DNA of 64,000 nt from Physcomitrium patens (lineage: Eukaryota > Streptophyta > Bryopsida > Funariales > Funariaceae): positions 4,370,576-4,434,575 of the forward strand of contig NC_037253.1 in NCBI RefSeq assembly GCF_000002425.4, written 5' to 3'. Below, in pieces: positions 34,501 to 46,246 of the stretch. Numbering within the stretch: the stretch's first letter is position 1; every line of letters starts with the position of its first letter. The notes under the pieces were generated by a model. The model was not told where the DNA came from. It saw only the letters and a program-made list of their open reading frames with translations, and did no database searches. The translations under genes and the position numbers were made by a program.

Positions 34501-35066
34501 TTGATAATCCTGTGGCAGAAGATATGGCAAATTGATTGTCAAAGTTACATGCAACAATGAAGGCGTAATTAAAAGAAGCTCAAGAATGACAAAAGATAAA
34601 TGCAGATGTCTATCGAAAGGAACAACCACCATTCCACATGGGCGATAAGGTATGGTTACTTCATTGCAATATCAAGACCACTCGTATTTGTGATGAGTTG
34701 GACTATCGAAGGCTTGGACTATTTTCTATTTCTGCACAAATCAATCGAGTTGCATATCATTTACATCTATCGGAGTTAATGAAAATCCATCCAATATTCC
34801 ACGTGTCTCTTCTTGAATCATATAAAACAGTGGACATACCAAGAAGAAGACAAGCTCTATCTCCTCCTATAAAAGTAGATAATAATGAAGAGTTTGAAGT
34901 AGAAGAAGTCTTAGATTCAAGGCGGCGCCAAAATAAATTGGAATATCTTATCCATTGGCGTAGATATGATATTAGTGAATGCACATGAAAGCCAATAAAA
35001 AATCTTGTAAATGCAACAAAGGCGGTGGAAGCTTTTCATCGACAACATCCATCAAAATCAAGATAA
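31561..35066 (+). pseudogene. Element B pol pseudogene (PR-RT-RH-IN-chromodomain)
   Basis: Protease keeps the active-site motif LLDSGAST (about 31682). RT about 32380-33000 has [18 protein letters not shown], but the catalytic YLDD is CYLNNILIYSKN (about 32718) and an 11-bp duplication at 32646-32667 shifts the frame just before it. RNase H about 33090-33420. Integrase about 33618-34600 with VSIDFITDL and VIVDHFTKMAHF. An open stretch at 34638-34988 covers the integrase C-terminus (GDKVWLLHCNIKTT, HPIFHVSLLESYK) and chromodomain (EEFEVEEVLDSRRRQNKLEY). The TGG of the chromodomain WEP motif is TGA at 34986-34988. Confidence 0.9.
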
Positions 35067-35158
35067 AAATCTTCTTTAAAAGAAACAAGATCTAGATAAG
35101 ATAACATTCTACTTTCAATCCTTGTTTATAGCTTCTTTGTAGTTGTGATGTTAAGGAG

Positions 35159-35581
35159 ATGGAGAACCAACAACCAGCAGATTCGACTGAAGAGCCTTCA
35201 TTTGCTGACTTGTGGGACGAGACATTACGATTGTCACAACCTTCAAGATGACGCAATCGAGATGAAAATCTTTAAAAATGACATATTCTTCCTTGAATAA
35301 ATGGCAAGATACAACACATTTGGTATCACGACTTTGGAAGGGACTCCCGATGTTTGGTGATTTTATTAGAGGTAGGAACAATTCCTGATGGTATTCCAAA
35401 TATTTTATTCAAACAAAGTTATGAAGACTTCAAGAACGACTAAATAATTGGGTGGTCTTCTCATCTTGGTATGGAACACTATCGATGGTTGAAAGGCCCT
35501 ATCAATCATCTTCGAAGAGAACAAAGATCAGAGTATGTGGCGAATATAATTCGTCGCATCATAGATTTTCTCAACATATGA
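35159..35581 (+). pseudogene. Element B extra ORF after pol (unknown product)
   Basis: One frame of 140 codons runs from ATG 35159 to TGA 35579-35581, 92 nt after pol, interrupted by about five stops of the TGA/TAA type expected from C-to-T decay. It begins MENQQPADSTEEPSFADL and includes RDSRCLVILLEVGTIPDG, GWSSHLGMEHYRWLKGPINH and RREQRSEYVANIIRRIIDFL. The same frame is present in A with one base deleted. The C-terminal third is basic and possibly helical. No known domain is recognised. Confidence 0.65.
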
Positions 35582-35622
35582 TGATCGCTCCTTGTGGAAC
35601 TCGTCCCTAGAAGAGGAAGTAA

Positions 35623-36151
35623 TGTCACGGACATACTCATGTAAGCTAGTAATTACATATAAAAATAAGTAGAAATAAGTAAAAGTAGATAAAAGTAAGT
35701 TAATTCTATTGTATTTCATACAAAAGCTTCATAGATGTTGCTTTGACTTCATAGGTGTCTTTTATTGACTTTTTGGATTAGAAACGTGGTCAACAAGTTG
35801 GCCATGTGCTACACATATTGTTAGCTTGAAGACCAAGCTAACTATGTGGCCTATATGTAGAAAAACTTGTCTTGTAAGTTAAGACAAGTGTCCTACAAAG
35901 TCAATACATATTGAACGTCGCCACGTAGCTCCTAGTTAGATAGTATATATAGAGACAAGAGTGAAGCCTTCTTCACTCTTGTCAACTCATTTCTTATTTC
36001 TAGTCTAGTTTCAAGAGTCGTCATGTTTTCTAGTCTTTAGTAATAGTCATTCTAGTTCAATATATTGTCACCTTTGAGTGATTTCTAAGTATTTTTGAAT
36101 AACACAAGAGTGTATTGAGATTATCTTTCTTTGGAGTTTATGTCCTTGATA
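35623..36151 (+). repeat. Element B 3' LTR
   Basis: Begins with the canonical TGTCACGG and ends CCTTGATA. It is 23 bp shorter than the 5' LTR because of small deletions in U3 near 35720 and 35912. The palindrome GACAAGAGTGAA/TTCACTCTTGTC is intact at about 35954-35983. Confidence 0.9.
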
Positions 36152-36156
36152 ATAGA

Positions 36157-37300
36157 TTCAAAGATCATCACTTTCCAAACAAAGTATATCATTTGAAAAA
36201 AACTATATATGATTTATGCCAATCAAGGAAGGCATGACATCGTAGAATTAATAAGTTTTTGGTTATTTACAAACTCAAGCAAAAAAATTCTAATTCATAT
36301 GTATACCATTCTGAACTAAAAAACTAACTCATCATTCTGATTTTTGCTGATGATGGCTTATGTTGCTATCATTATAGAAGACATATCAATGATATTCTAT
36401 ATACTATGAATGATATCTTTGAAACTTAGATTAACAATTCACATATCTATGTTAGCTTACAAATTGAAAATAATCATAAATCATAACTCATTTTTCTTCA
36501 TCAATGAGTATATCTAGAAAGCATCCTCCATAAATATGGCTTTGAATACTCCTCTTCTATCTCAACTCTAGCAGATTTTAACTCAACATTTTGTTTTGTT
36601 GATTCTTCAAACACAAATAATGATGATGTTTTTCTATTTGTTAATGTAATTGACATCTTCCAATTTTCTTCTATTGGAACTCCCCTAATATCTCTTTCTT
36701 ACTTGTAATGTTGCCTATTTCAAGTCCAAGTTTACGCATATTCATTGCAATGTTGTTCAAAGAATTTTTTGATATTTATACACTACTCTAGATTTTAAGC
36801 TGATTTATGATGGTACTACCTTTCCAATCCTACTTACCGCATATGTAGATGTTGATTATGTAGCAAATATTGATGATAGAAAGTCTTGCACTAGATACAT
36901 TCTTTTCTTGATTGGAGGTCCAATCATCTAAGGGTTAAAAAAGCAAGCTTGTTTTTTTGATAGTATGATCTATTTTAAGTATGTTGCTTATAATATGGCT
37001 ACAAAAGAAATCATATGGTATCAAAGGCTCCTTACTTATCTAAGATTTTCTCAAGACAAAACTGCAATCTTATATTTTGACTCTCAAAGTGCTATCAGGC
37101 TTGTACTTAACCTTGAATTCCATTCACAAACTAAGCATGTGGATAGAAAATATCATATGATTAGAAAACAAATTCCGAATGGACTTCTACAAATCAACTA
37201 CATTTCTACTAATAACAATGTTGCCAATATATTCACAAAACCAGTAACTCTAGAAAATTTCAAGAAAAAGCATGCTCTTCTCACCATACATCTAAGATGA
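36157..37300 (+). pseudogene. Copia 2 RT end and RNase H (decayed)
   Basis: After gypsy B the copia reading resumes with VYHLKKTIYDLCQS (VxxLxKxLYGLKQS). The catalytic YVDD is FADDGLCCYH. Further on come YVDVDYVANIDDRKSCTRYI (DADxAGDxxDRKSTSGY) and the RNase H tail from 36965, open for 111 codons: YVAYNMATKEIIWYQRLL, QSAIRLVLNLEFHSQTKHVD, NNNVANIFTKPV. The order and motifs are typical of Ty1/copia. Confidence 0.85.
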
Positions 37301-37305
37301 TATTC

Positions 37306-37358
37306 AACTTCTCTATCAAAGCGGGATAATTACGTCATTTAATCTCGATAGAGAAGTT
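37306..37358 (+). other. Inverted repeat before copia 2 purine tract
   Basis: AACTTCTCTATC at 37306-37317 and GATAGAGAAGTT at 37347-37358 are perfect 12-bp inverted repeats around a 29-nt loop. They lie between the RNase H stop and the purine tract, so the RNA could form a hairpin there. Survival without a mismatch in a decayed element is notable. Confidence 0.75.
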
Positions 37359-37366
37359 ATCCTTTT

Positions 37367-37374
37367 AGTGGGAG
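37367..37374 (+). promoter_or_regulatory. Copia 2 polypurine tract
   Basis: AGTGGGAG directly before the 3' LTR, like the GTGGGAG tract of many plant copia elements. Confidence 0.75.
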
Positions 37375-37508
37375 TTTAGTAACTAGTGATTTACTAGTTA
37401 AAAGTATAACTTCCCTATGAGAAATACATGTGAATTTTCAAAACAAAATGATTCATTACACTCTGATATGTGTGTATTGAGTGATGAGTTCTGCTTATTG
37501 AAACAAAA
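37375..37508 (+). repeat. Copia 2 3' LTR (134 bp)
   Basis: Matches 25894-26033 from TTTAGTAACTAG to TGAAACAAAA, with a few substitutions and a small deletion near 37419. It is followed by CCACC, the candidate target duplication. Confidence 0.85.
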
Positions 37509-37513
37509 CCACC

Positions 37514-38000
37514 TGGATTTAGTGCAGCCTGATCAGCAGCCGAAATGAACTATTCATCAGGATTACTACAGCTTCATTTTGATGCTTGAAATCTAGTTTA
37601 TCGTTGAGCCCCCTCGATCTGACAGGTAAAGATCTTGTCATCCATCCTAAGCTGAAACACAGACAATATTGGACTAAATAAGCAACTGCGTTAATGCAGT
37701 TGTGTGCGAGTTGTTACTGGTTTTGCTGATTTACTTTGGACTCATGTCAGGAGGAGTGCCGAAGTTCATGCTGGAGACAGAATTCATCACTGCTTCGGTA
37801 CCTTCCAATGCAACTGTTTTTTGCAGCTATGTAAGCTTCATGTTCTTTCAGCATAGTTTCTGGGATGTGGAGTTGTAAAACCAGGGAAATAGACTTCACC
37901 GCAAAGCATACATCAATCGGCATTTGCTTCTCAAGTGGCACTGTTTTGATTCAGGCAATGAAAATTTCAATTTTTTTTGTAAAATACTTTTATTTATTTG
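37514..38000. other. Base-balanced DNA resuming after the TE insertion
   Basis: Right after the copia insertion the sequence is again gene-like in composition for about 450 bp. It was probably contiguous with 25893 before the insertion and belongs to the 3' side of the AIP2-like gene. A 64-codon minus-strand frame at 37747-37941 has no recognisable motif. Confidence 0.5.
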
Positions 38001-38198
38001 CAAATTAATCAAGAATATGAAAAACTTCTTAAGATTGTAACGTTTGTCATACTCTAAAATCTTAATTGTACCTATTACTAGAAATGAGAATTTTATTGAA
38101 CTATAATAATTACAAATTTATTTAATTTTTTGAAAAGAAGTGATTGTTTGAATTGATTTTTTTTTAAATATTCACATCTCACAGCACTTTAATAATTA

Positions 38199-38237
<39 letters not shown>

Positions 38238-38333
38238 TAAAAATATGAAAAATCTTATGTCTACAAAGATTACATAAAGTATGTAAAGCAATGAAACATA
38301 TTTTGATTTAAATAAATTCATATTTAGATCACT

Positions 38334-38370
<37 letters not shown>

Positions 38371-39842
38371 TGGAATGACTTTAAACATGTACAGATTATT
38401 TATATAAAAATTACTCAAAAGATTAAAATGTGTATATTGCTAATTGGAACTATATATTTGTAATTTTATGTATAAAGTACAAATATTATTTGATTCAATT
38501 TTTTTCTATGGTAAACTGCATACACTAAAAACCAGAGAAGAGATATTTGTCGTCTAATATAATTTAAATATGGACCATCTCTATTTTTATACAAATTTAC
38601 ATTACCAAATGCATCTGATAAATTAGATTTTTTGTAAAACATATATTCACACGTGTAACTATCATTATGTGCTGACATGTATGGATAGTTGACACTACAT
38701 TATTGATCGAAAATTTATTGTTACAAAATATTGGTCGTAAAATTGTGTGGCTATTGAAACTTCTTTAACTATAATGTGGTCTAAAAAAACAAGTATCCAG
38801 ATCTCAACAGAATTAAAATACTCATTTTAATATTATTTCGAATTCTATACAATTGAAAATCATTTTGATTGCTCAATTCTAATGATTTCATATCTCTAAT
38901 TACATAATTAAAATTTCATCTTTTACCTAAATATTTTATAGCTTCTAACATGACATTAAAGCTTTGCACCTTTGAATTTTCCATTTAAGTTCAAATTGAT
39001 TAAAATTATTTTTTTGTAATATTTAATACATTAACTAATTTTGATGCAATTTAGTTTTGAAAACTCAAATCACAACAACACTTGCAAAATCATTAAAAAC
39101 TTTTAGGATTCAATGAAATGTTTTCATCAAAGAAAGAAATAAAGAATTTGAAAGATTTTAGTGATATTGTATTTGAAGTTTTTGCAATTGTCTTAACAGT
39201 TGCTTGTAGTCATAAAGTAGCTTAATTAGACCTCTTGGATAAAAATAAGATTCAATATATACAGCAATATATTGGATTAAAATCTCTAATATGAAAGCTG
39301 AAGTAAAAAACGTAACGACAATCCACAATAATATAATAAAAGTGTTAAAAATAATTGTTACAACTCCAAGGAACTAACCTTATTTGATGTTCATAATAAA
39401 CAAGCTTATTCTAAATGCACTGATAGTAAATAAATAAATAAATATATGTAGTTAAATTTAATAAAAATATTATTGACATACATTACACATATTTTAATAT
39501 TTTTTATATTTAAAAATAAAATAATTTATATTAATAAATAAAATAGAAGTATCAATTCTTAGCTAAGTTTTTCTTTTTTTTTCTTTTTTTCTTTGATATT
39601 TTCTTGTAATATTTTTATTAATTTTTAATTTTTTATAAAATATTAATAATATATATGCACATACATAGAGAATTGTTAAATTGATCCAAGTATTTATTAA
39701 ATTAACATATCCATTTTAACCACTATCAAAAACTTCTCCACTAGATTTGTATTGATTGAAAACTAATAAAAAAATGATTGGATCTACAACCAATGATGGT
39801 AGATGAATTGATTTAGTAAGTGCATGGATCTATTTAACAATT

Positions 39843-39879
<37 letters not shown>

Positions 39880-40045
39880 CATTTATTGAAATATTGGAAA
39901 CATTAAAATTTAAAATGTTTTTTTTTTGTAAGATGATTTTAATTTTGTAATTAAAATGATTTAAATTTAAATTTTTGTATTAATTAAAATTTCAATAAAA
40001 TATATAAATTTATTAATTTTAATTTAAATTATTTTAATATATATC

Positions 40046-40096
<51 letters not shown>

Positions 40097-43000
40097 ATAA
40101 AATTATCATTTTATATTTTATTTGTACATGAAGATGTCTTTATTTACGTCTTGGTAGTTACAAGTTGGTCCTTGGTTGTAAATCCTTGGCTTTCATCTCA
40201 CAATACTGATGCTTGTGTTTGTATGTATATGTGTATGAGAGAGAGTAAGAATTAGCAATGTCTTTGTTTCATGTTGTGTCATTTAACTTGTTACAAGATA
40301 ATAATCATAGATTGTAATATTATGTGTTTAGTAGTATGATGTGATACATTGATTGTTTGTGGAGAAGGTAGATATTAGTATATGATTGATACATTACTAG
40401 TCTTGTCTATACTAAATTCTTGAAGCACTTCTTTAGCAATGCCAACAACTACTTCTTCAATGGCCAAAGATTCTTGCACGTTGTCCATTTTTCCTTGTTG
40501 GTAATTCCACTTATGAGATCATCTTACACATTGCATTCCTCTCTAAATCAAACTTGTACTAAAAAAATTCTATTAAGATTAGATATTTTTTTTTCAAAAG
40601 TTATGAATCACTATCTTAAGCTAAGGTCTGTTTTTATAGCAATGTAATACATTGAGATGAAATATATACTTAATAATGTGGACAAATACTTTCAAAAGAA
40701 TTGAATTACATCTTAATTGCACCATACTTAACCTCCTGTGGTGTATTACTCTCATAAGTTGATGAGATTTTTTTCCACATATAATATACCTATGTGTCTA
40801 AGCACATACTTGCCACTAAAAGAAGATATTTGCATTGAAAGGTAATCATGTATTTTTTAATGATCCTAATTTATGAAACCTAAGCATAAACTTAGTAGCA
40901 AAATAAGTTAAAAGAATATTTGTAGAAAATCAACAAACACATTTGTAATCATGAAAATGGATACATAATGCAAGCATTATATTACAGTAAATATATTGAC
41001 ATATTTCAAGGTACAATTCTTCAATTGATATGTTTAATAAAATTATCTTTATTATCTTTTAATTTTTATATGTTAAACAAATCTTTCTCAAATCCACCAT
41101 ATTTTCAATTCTTTAGCCATATTATAGAAGCTATTAATTAACAATCTTTATAAACACATCCATACTTCACCATAAAGTGTGCTACTACATATCAACAATA
41201 GTAAAGGTATTAGCAATGAGATACCAATATACTATTCTACAAGAAGGCTTTATCATAAAAAGTACAGTCTATAACCATCATTTTATTTTTTGTTGTAGTA
41301 AAAAAGTACTTTGAATAGTACATTAAATGTCGATAATTTCAAAGCCCTGCTTAACAACTCTTAATAAGCATGTGTTTTTCCTATAGTATGGAATATTGTA
41401 CTTCATGTGGATCTTTGTTCAACAATATTTTTTTATGCTCATTTTTCCTCTTCTCTAGCTGCAATTGCAATGTCTTCAATATTGCTTTGTACCTCTTAAT
41501 ATTAAATTGCAATATCTTTATCTCATAACAATGATCAAACATTGCATTTGATTCTAGTTCTAGAAACCTATGAAATAAGAAACTTAACAATGTCACATAT
41601 CCATTATTTACATTTAGAGATAAGTTATTAAAGTCAATAGAAATAGAATATGCATTGATAATAATATATAAAAAATTACAACTAAATTCTTATTGTGATT
41701 CCATCATCACAAAATTGCTTAATTTAGAGACTTTTTACCAAATACCTTCAATCTTAGAAAGCATTACAATTTTGTTTAGCTTTATGGTTTGAACAAAATC
41801 CAATATCAATCTTTAAACACAATACTTATTTACCAATATTACCTTTTTTTAATATATCTTTTAATAAAATAATTTATTAGATGACTACTCCAAAGATGAC
41901 ACTTGAAGCATTTACAACTTTTCTATATCCAATTTTGTGTTCTACTTTGAAAATCAACATTCATGCATCATTTCTAATTCATTTTTTAACCTACATTGAT
42001 TTTTTGTTTATAATGACGTGCCTTTCTTTACATGTCTCTTTCTATCAAGCTTTAAATTCACTCATTCAAGCTCAAGCACTAAGAGAACACCAGGCCATCC
42101 TTGCTTCAAAAATGTGTCATGTTAATTGATCCATTTGATCATATTTGTTGTGTATCTAGTTTGCTAAGTGATGTTATTTTAGGTGGCATAACTAGCCAAA
42201 GCTATCTCTTTCTCCTTCTTTATCTTATAAATTATTTCCTTACAAAATTAATTTACAAGATATTATTCAAAAATTTGTCTTAAGAATAACAAAGCAGCTA
42301 CATCCAAAGAACAAAATCTAACATTGTCTCATCTATGATCTTATTCAAACTAAACTCCATTGATTGTGTCTTGCCAAACCACTTCAAAAGTTCTATTGTA
42401 TTAACTTCAAATCATTTTTTTATCAAATGTGGATTCATATAGCCTCTGTGAAGCCTAAAATCTCTCTCAAAAGACTTTCTATCTCTTAGTAGAGGTGGTA
42501 ATAGCTGCATCTTTAATTTCAATGGTATTTTTTTGAGCATAACTATCTTCTCTATCAACTTTCATTTTTTGGCTATAGATGTGTCTTCCATCCTATTAGC
42601 TATAGTCTTTTCTTTGATTAATTTATATATTTGAATTGTCATTGCCATTTGTCAAATCCAACACATATACAACAATCACTATATTGACTTATACAAATCT
42701 AAGATTTACAAAACTACCATATACCATACATAAACTTTGAATTTGTGCAATAGAGCTTACCATTGCTAAAAGAAAAAGATAATACTAGTGATGCCAATGA
42801 TGCCAATGTCTTTAATCTACTTATTTATTCATTATCAAAACTTAGTTCCTAACTTGACAATTGGCATATCTCTTTACTCACTTATTATGTTTAATTGATT
42901 TAGAATAAGGTAGTAAAAAAAATTGGCAGTAATAAAAGTGATAGTATAACTTGGATATAGAATAAGTAGTCTAAAAGTCTATAATTTTTACAAAAGAGTG

Positions 43001-43150
43001 CACATCAAAGTGGCCACCAATACTTCCAAACTATCTAGTTAACTATTGAAACATCCATCAAGAAGATGTGTAGATTTCAAAAGTTGACACGCACTAAAGA
43101 AATTAACAACGTTCTAATAAATAAAATTTCACATGGTGAATTATTACCAA
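38000..43150. other. AT-rich stretch with microsatellites
   Basis: (TA)n runs lie at about 38205-38236, 38337-38368 and 39846-39876, and a compound (TA)n(GA)n run at about 40046-40094. Short open frames (40420-40647, 41381-41596, 41881-42129) have no recognised domain. The most gene-like decayed frame is listed separately at 42298-42648. Confidence 0.6.
42298..42648 (-). pseudogene. Decayed minus-strand frame, unrecognised
   Basis: One frame of about 116 codons has only two internal TGA stops between ATG 42648 and the TAG at 42298-42300. It includes MQLLPPLLRDRKSFERDFRL, HRGYMNPHLI and ELLKWFGKTQSMEFSLNKII. The peptide looks protein-like (mixed charged and hydrophobic residues, Trp, His), unlike chance AT-rich frames. 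It may be the relic of a DNA transposon or captured gene, but I cannot name a family. Confidence 0.35.
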
Positions 43151-43154
43151 GCAT

Positions 43155-43625
43155 ATAATCAATACTTGTAATTATCTAAATAAAAAAAATATTTATAATT
43201 AAATAAAAGTACATAAATTTGATAATATCTTATAGAAAAGCTTTTTAGAAGCTTAGTAGATGCAAATTTGACTTTATATATATTTGTAGTTAATTATTAG
43301 GTTGAAAACTTGGCCAACCAATTGATCACTTGTGGTACAAGTTGGCCATGTGGTGCACATATAGGAAACTTAACTTATAAGTTAGACATGTGTTGGAGGT
43401 CTTATAGAATGTTGTCATGTAGCTCCTAATTAGATAGTATATATAGAAATCAAACTGAGGCCTTTCTTACTCTTGTCAATATCTTTTTTGTATTTAGTCT
43501 TATTTCAAGAGTCTGTAGTCTTCTTATCTTTACCAATAGCCATTCTAATTTTAATATTATACTATCTTTAAATAAATATCTATTCTTTTTTAATGACATA
43601 AGAATATATAGATTCTTTGATTGTT
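43155..43625 (+). mobile_element. Degraded solo gypsy LTR (D)
   Basis: The order of LTR landmarks matches A-C: AAAGCTTTTTAGAAGCTTAGTAG, AACTTGGCCAACC, TTGGAGGTCTTATAGAA, TAGTATATATAGAAATCA, then TTTCAAGAGTCTGTAG and CAATAGCCATTCTA. U5 is of the B/C type. No leader, gag or second LTR is adjacent, so it is a solo LTR or a fragment. It is the most decayed copy in the window and its borders are approximate. Confidence 0.7.
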
Positions 43626-44229
43626 AACGAAACAATGAAAAAGATGTTAATCTTCTCTTTTTATTACACTATAATATAGCTATGTACTTTTTAAAATAAG
43701 AATCTTAATTTTTATCATAAATAAATATAAATAAAAAATATTAAAATTTTGAATACATATTAAATTCTTGTCTGAATAACTTCAAAAAATATTCTAAAAA
43801 ATATCAAAATTTCTATTACAAATCATTAAAAATACTAAATAAGTTTTAAAAGAAGGAAATAAAAATAAAATTACATTAGTACTTTAATTTTGTATAGATT
43901 TAAATCATAATTAAAGTTAAATATTCGAAATATAAATTATTTTTAAAAAATTAAAAATTAAAAAATTAAACTTAATTTAACATTGTAATATTTTATATAT
44001 TAAAAATTATTGTAGAGATAATTTGTAGCATGAAAAACCACAATATATAGATCAATGTTAAATTTAAGCAAATTCATTATCTTAAAAAAAGAAATAATAA
44101 AAATCAACTTATTATCAAATCTACATAATCACAAATTAATCAAATGAGAAGTTTTAAAGAAATGAATCAATACTTTGAAGAAGACAAATCAAAAGATTTT
44201 AAGAAGATGATTGGTGTAGAGAGAATTAA

Positions 44230-44268
<39 letters not shown>

Positions 44269-45786
44269 AAACCATGATCAAAGATTTATTATGGATACTG
44301 AATATTAGCTTAATTACTTTTTAAAGAATATAATTGATATATTTTAAAGAAGAGTCTCTTTGATATAAAAGTAATAGAGAATTCTATTAATAATAAATAA
44401 GTACCAAATAAAGCACTTACACTAAGAAATTATAATTATTTTGCAAAGTTTTGTCATAGTTTGGAAATGAGACTCTTGAATCTAAATCTCATTCAAATTT
44501 AAAACAAATTAAGAAATAACAATTCAAGTAGAGGTATTAGATGAACTCTTACAAATATGATAGAAAGATATTTTTTCTTGAGGCTAAGTAAAAAAAAGAT
44601 ACAAAATATTACAAATAAAAGATGCAATTATTATGGACAAAAACATAGTAGAAACAACCTCTTAATGTCTCCCTATAGTTGCAAGCAGATTAATGTTTTT
44701 AAATTAGTGAATTAAAAATAAATATGCAATAGAAATTTATTTATTTTTTAAATATCTTTCAATTTTTAACTTATTTATTTAAAATATTTGTTAAAAAAAA
44801 GAATTATATCTATACTTATAAATTACCACAACAACTAAAAGACTTAATAAATATAAAGGCATGTATGCACAATGATTCTAATGTCTAATAAGATACAAAT
44901 TATGCTCCATCAAAGATACAAGGTTACAATAATAAATACATCTTTGAAATTTGAAAACTAGATTGCAATAAAAACTAAAAAGAAGCCAAGGCACTAAGAT
45001 ATGTTTTGCTATACTTAGAAAAAAATGACAATGTTATATAATTTTTATATTACAAGAAAAAAATATTATAATTATAAGAGATTAAGCATAGTCAAAAACT
45101 AGCTCCAAGAAATTTTTGTTTCTTATTACAATCTAAGTTATAATCAATTGAAATATCAATATATGCCACCAATTTTATTTTAGAAAATATTATAAACAAA
45201 ATCTTAGAAACAATAAATTAAAATCTTATCAAGTCTATTTTTACAAAAATAATTCAACAATGCAATTAAGGAATTGGATTTAGAAAAGGAATTAAATTCC
45301 ATTGCATGAAGAATAGAGATTTTTAAAAATTTAATGTTATTATTAATAATAATTTTAAAATTTCTTAATAATAATCTTAAATTTTCGTTTTTTAACTATA
45401 TAAGGATAGGTTTTACCTTGGATTTGAAAAGAAAGTAATCATAATGTTTGTAGGAGTTTAAACAATAATATACGTTAGTTGTGAGTGAAAATAAAATCTT
45501 CTCTTAGAAAATAATATCATAGAGTTTCTTGTTCATTTAATACTTATTGTTTCTAATAGATAAAGCCCTATATATTACTCTTTAAGAAGAATCAACAAGC
45601 ACAAGTGTTGATAAAATTAAACTATTTAATAAATTTGCACAATACCCCACTAATTAATATGTCAATAGTTTAATTCTTAAAATTTCAAGTAAAGAAGAAT
45701 TTATCTTTGACATAGTCAATATTCTTCACAAATTTATCTTGGCCTTAGGATTAAGAATTACTCTAATTAAATCAATTATCCATTAG

Positions 45787-45835
<49 letters not shown>

Positions 45836-46204
45836 TGAAATCCTCAAATTTCTACTAGATAAAGAGATTTAATCGAAGTTAGACAAAAGAGATTAGATTA
45901 AGTAAAATTTTAAACACTCTATTTAAAATATTATTGCTAATCAAGGATGTAGACTACTTCTAAATATATTTATTTGAAAATAAACTTTATGATTAGTATT
46001 CTATTTTTTTAATTGCAACAAAAACAAAAAACAAAACAAAACATTATAAAGAGTGTGCTACTTCATTCTTTATACTTAACTTATATTTGGACTAGATCAT
46101 AAAAGAAATTAGAAAGTTTAAAATTATGATATACAAATTCTAATAGCAAGAAATTTGTATGATATTAAGAATTAAGGTAGTTTGGAACCTATATTGTTAT
46201 GAAG

Positions 46205-46246
<42 letters not shown>

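Larger units (their letters stand above)
29724..36151 (+). mobile_element. Ty3/gypsy chromovirus, element B (complete structure)
   Basis: A 6428-bp element of the same family as A with LTRs of 552 and 529 bp, gag, pol with C-terminal chromodomain, the extra 3' frame, a purine tract and a 5-bp target duplication with one mismatch. It sits inside the RT of copia element 2 in the same orientation. Integrase to 3' frame is nearly identical to A, while U5, leader, gag and RT are more divergent and resemble C. Fewer stops occur in its 3' part than in A, but RT is inactive by sequence. Confidence 0.95.
25894..37508 (+). mobile_element. Ty1/copia element 2, split by gypsy element B
   Basis: The element has short LTRs (140 and 134 bp), a half-tRNA-type priming site, decayed integrase and RT before 29723, RT and RNase H after 36152, a purine tract and the 3' LTR. 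Without gypsy B it is about 5.2 kb. Order integrase-RT-RNase H identifies Ty1/copia. No clear gag is visible in 26.05-27.7 kb, which is low-complexity and partly made of a repeat also found at 100-340. It entered about 300 bp behind the stop codon of the AIP2-like gene. Confidence 0.85.

Noticed and set aside
45789-46244. Long (TA)n and poly-A runs as possible origins or retroposon tails.
   Set aside because: They are simple microsatellites; the poly-A run has no retroposed gene or target duplication next to it.
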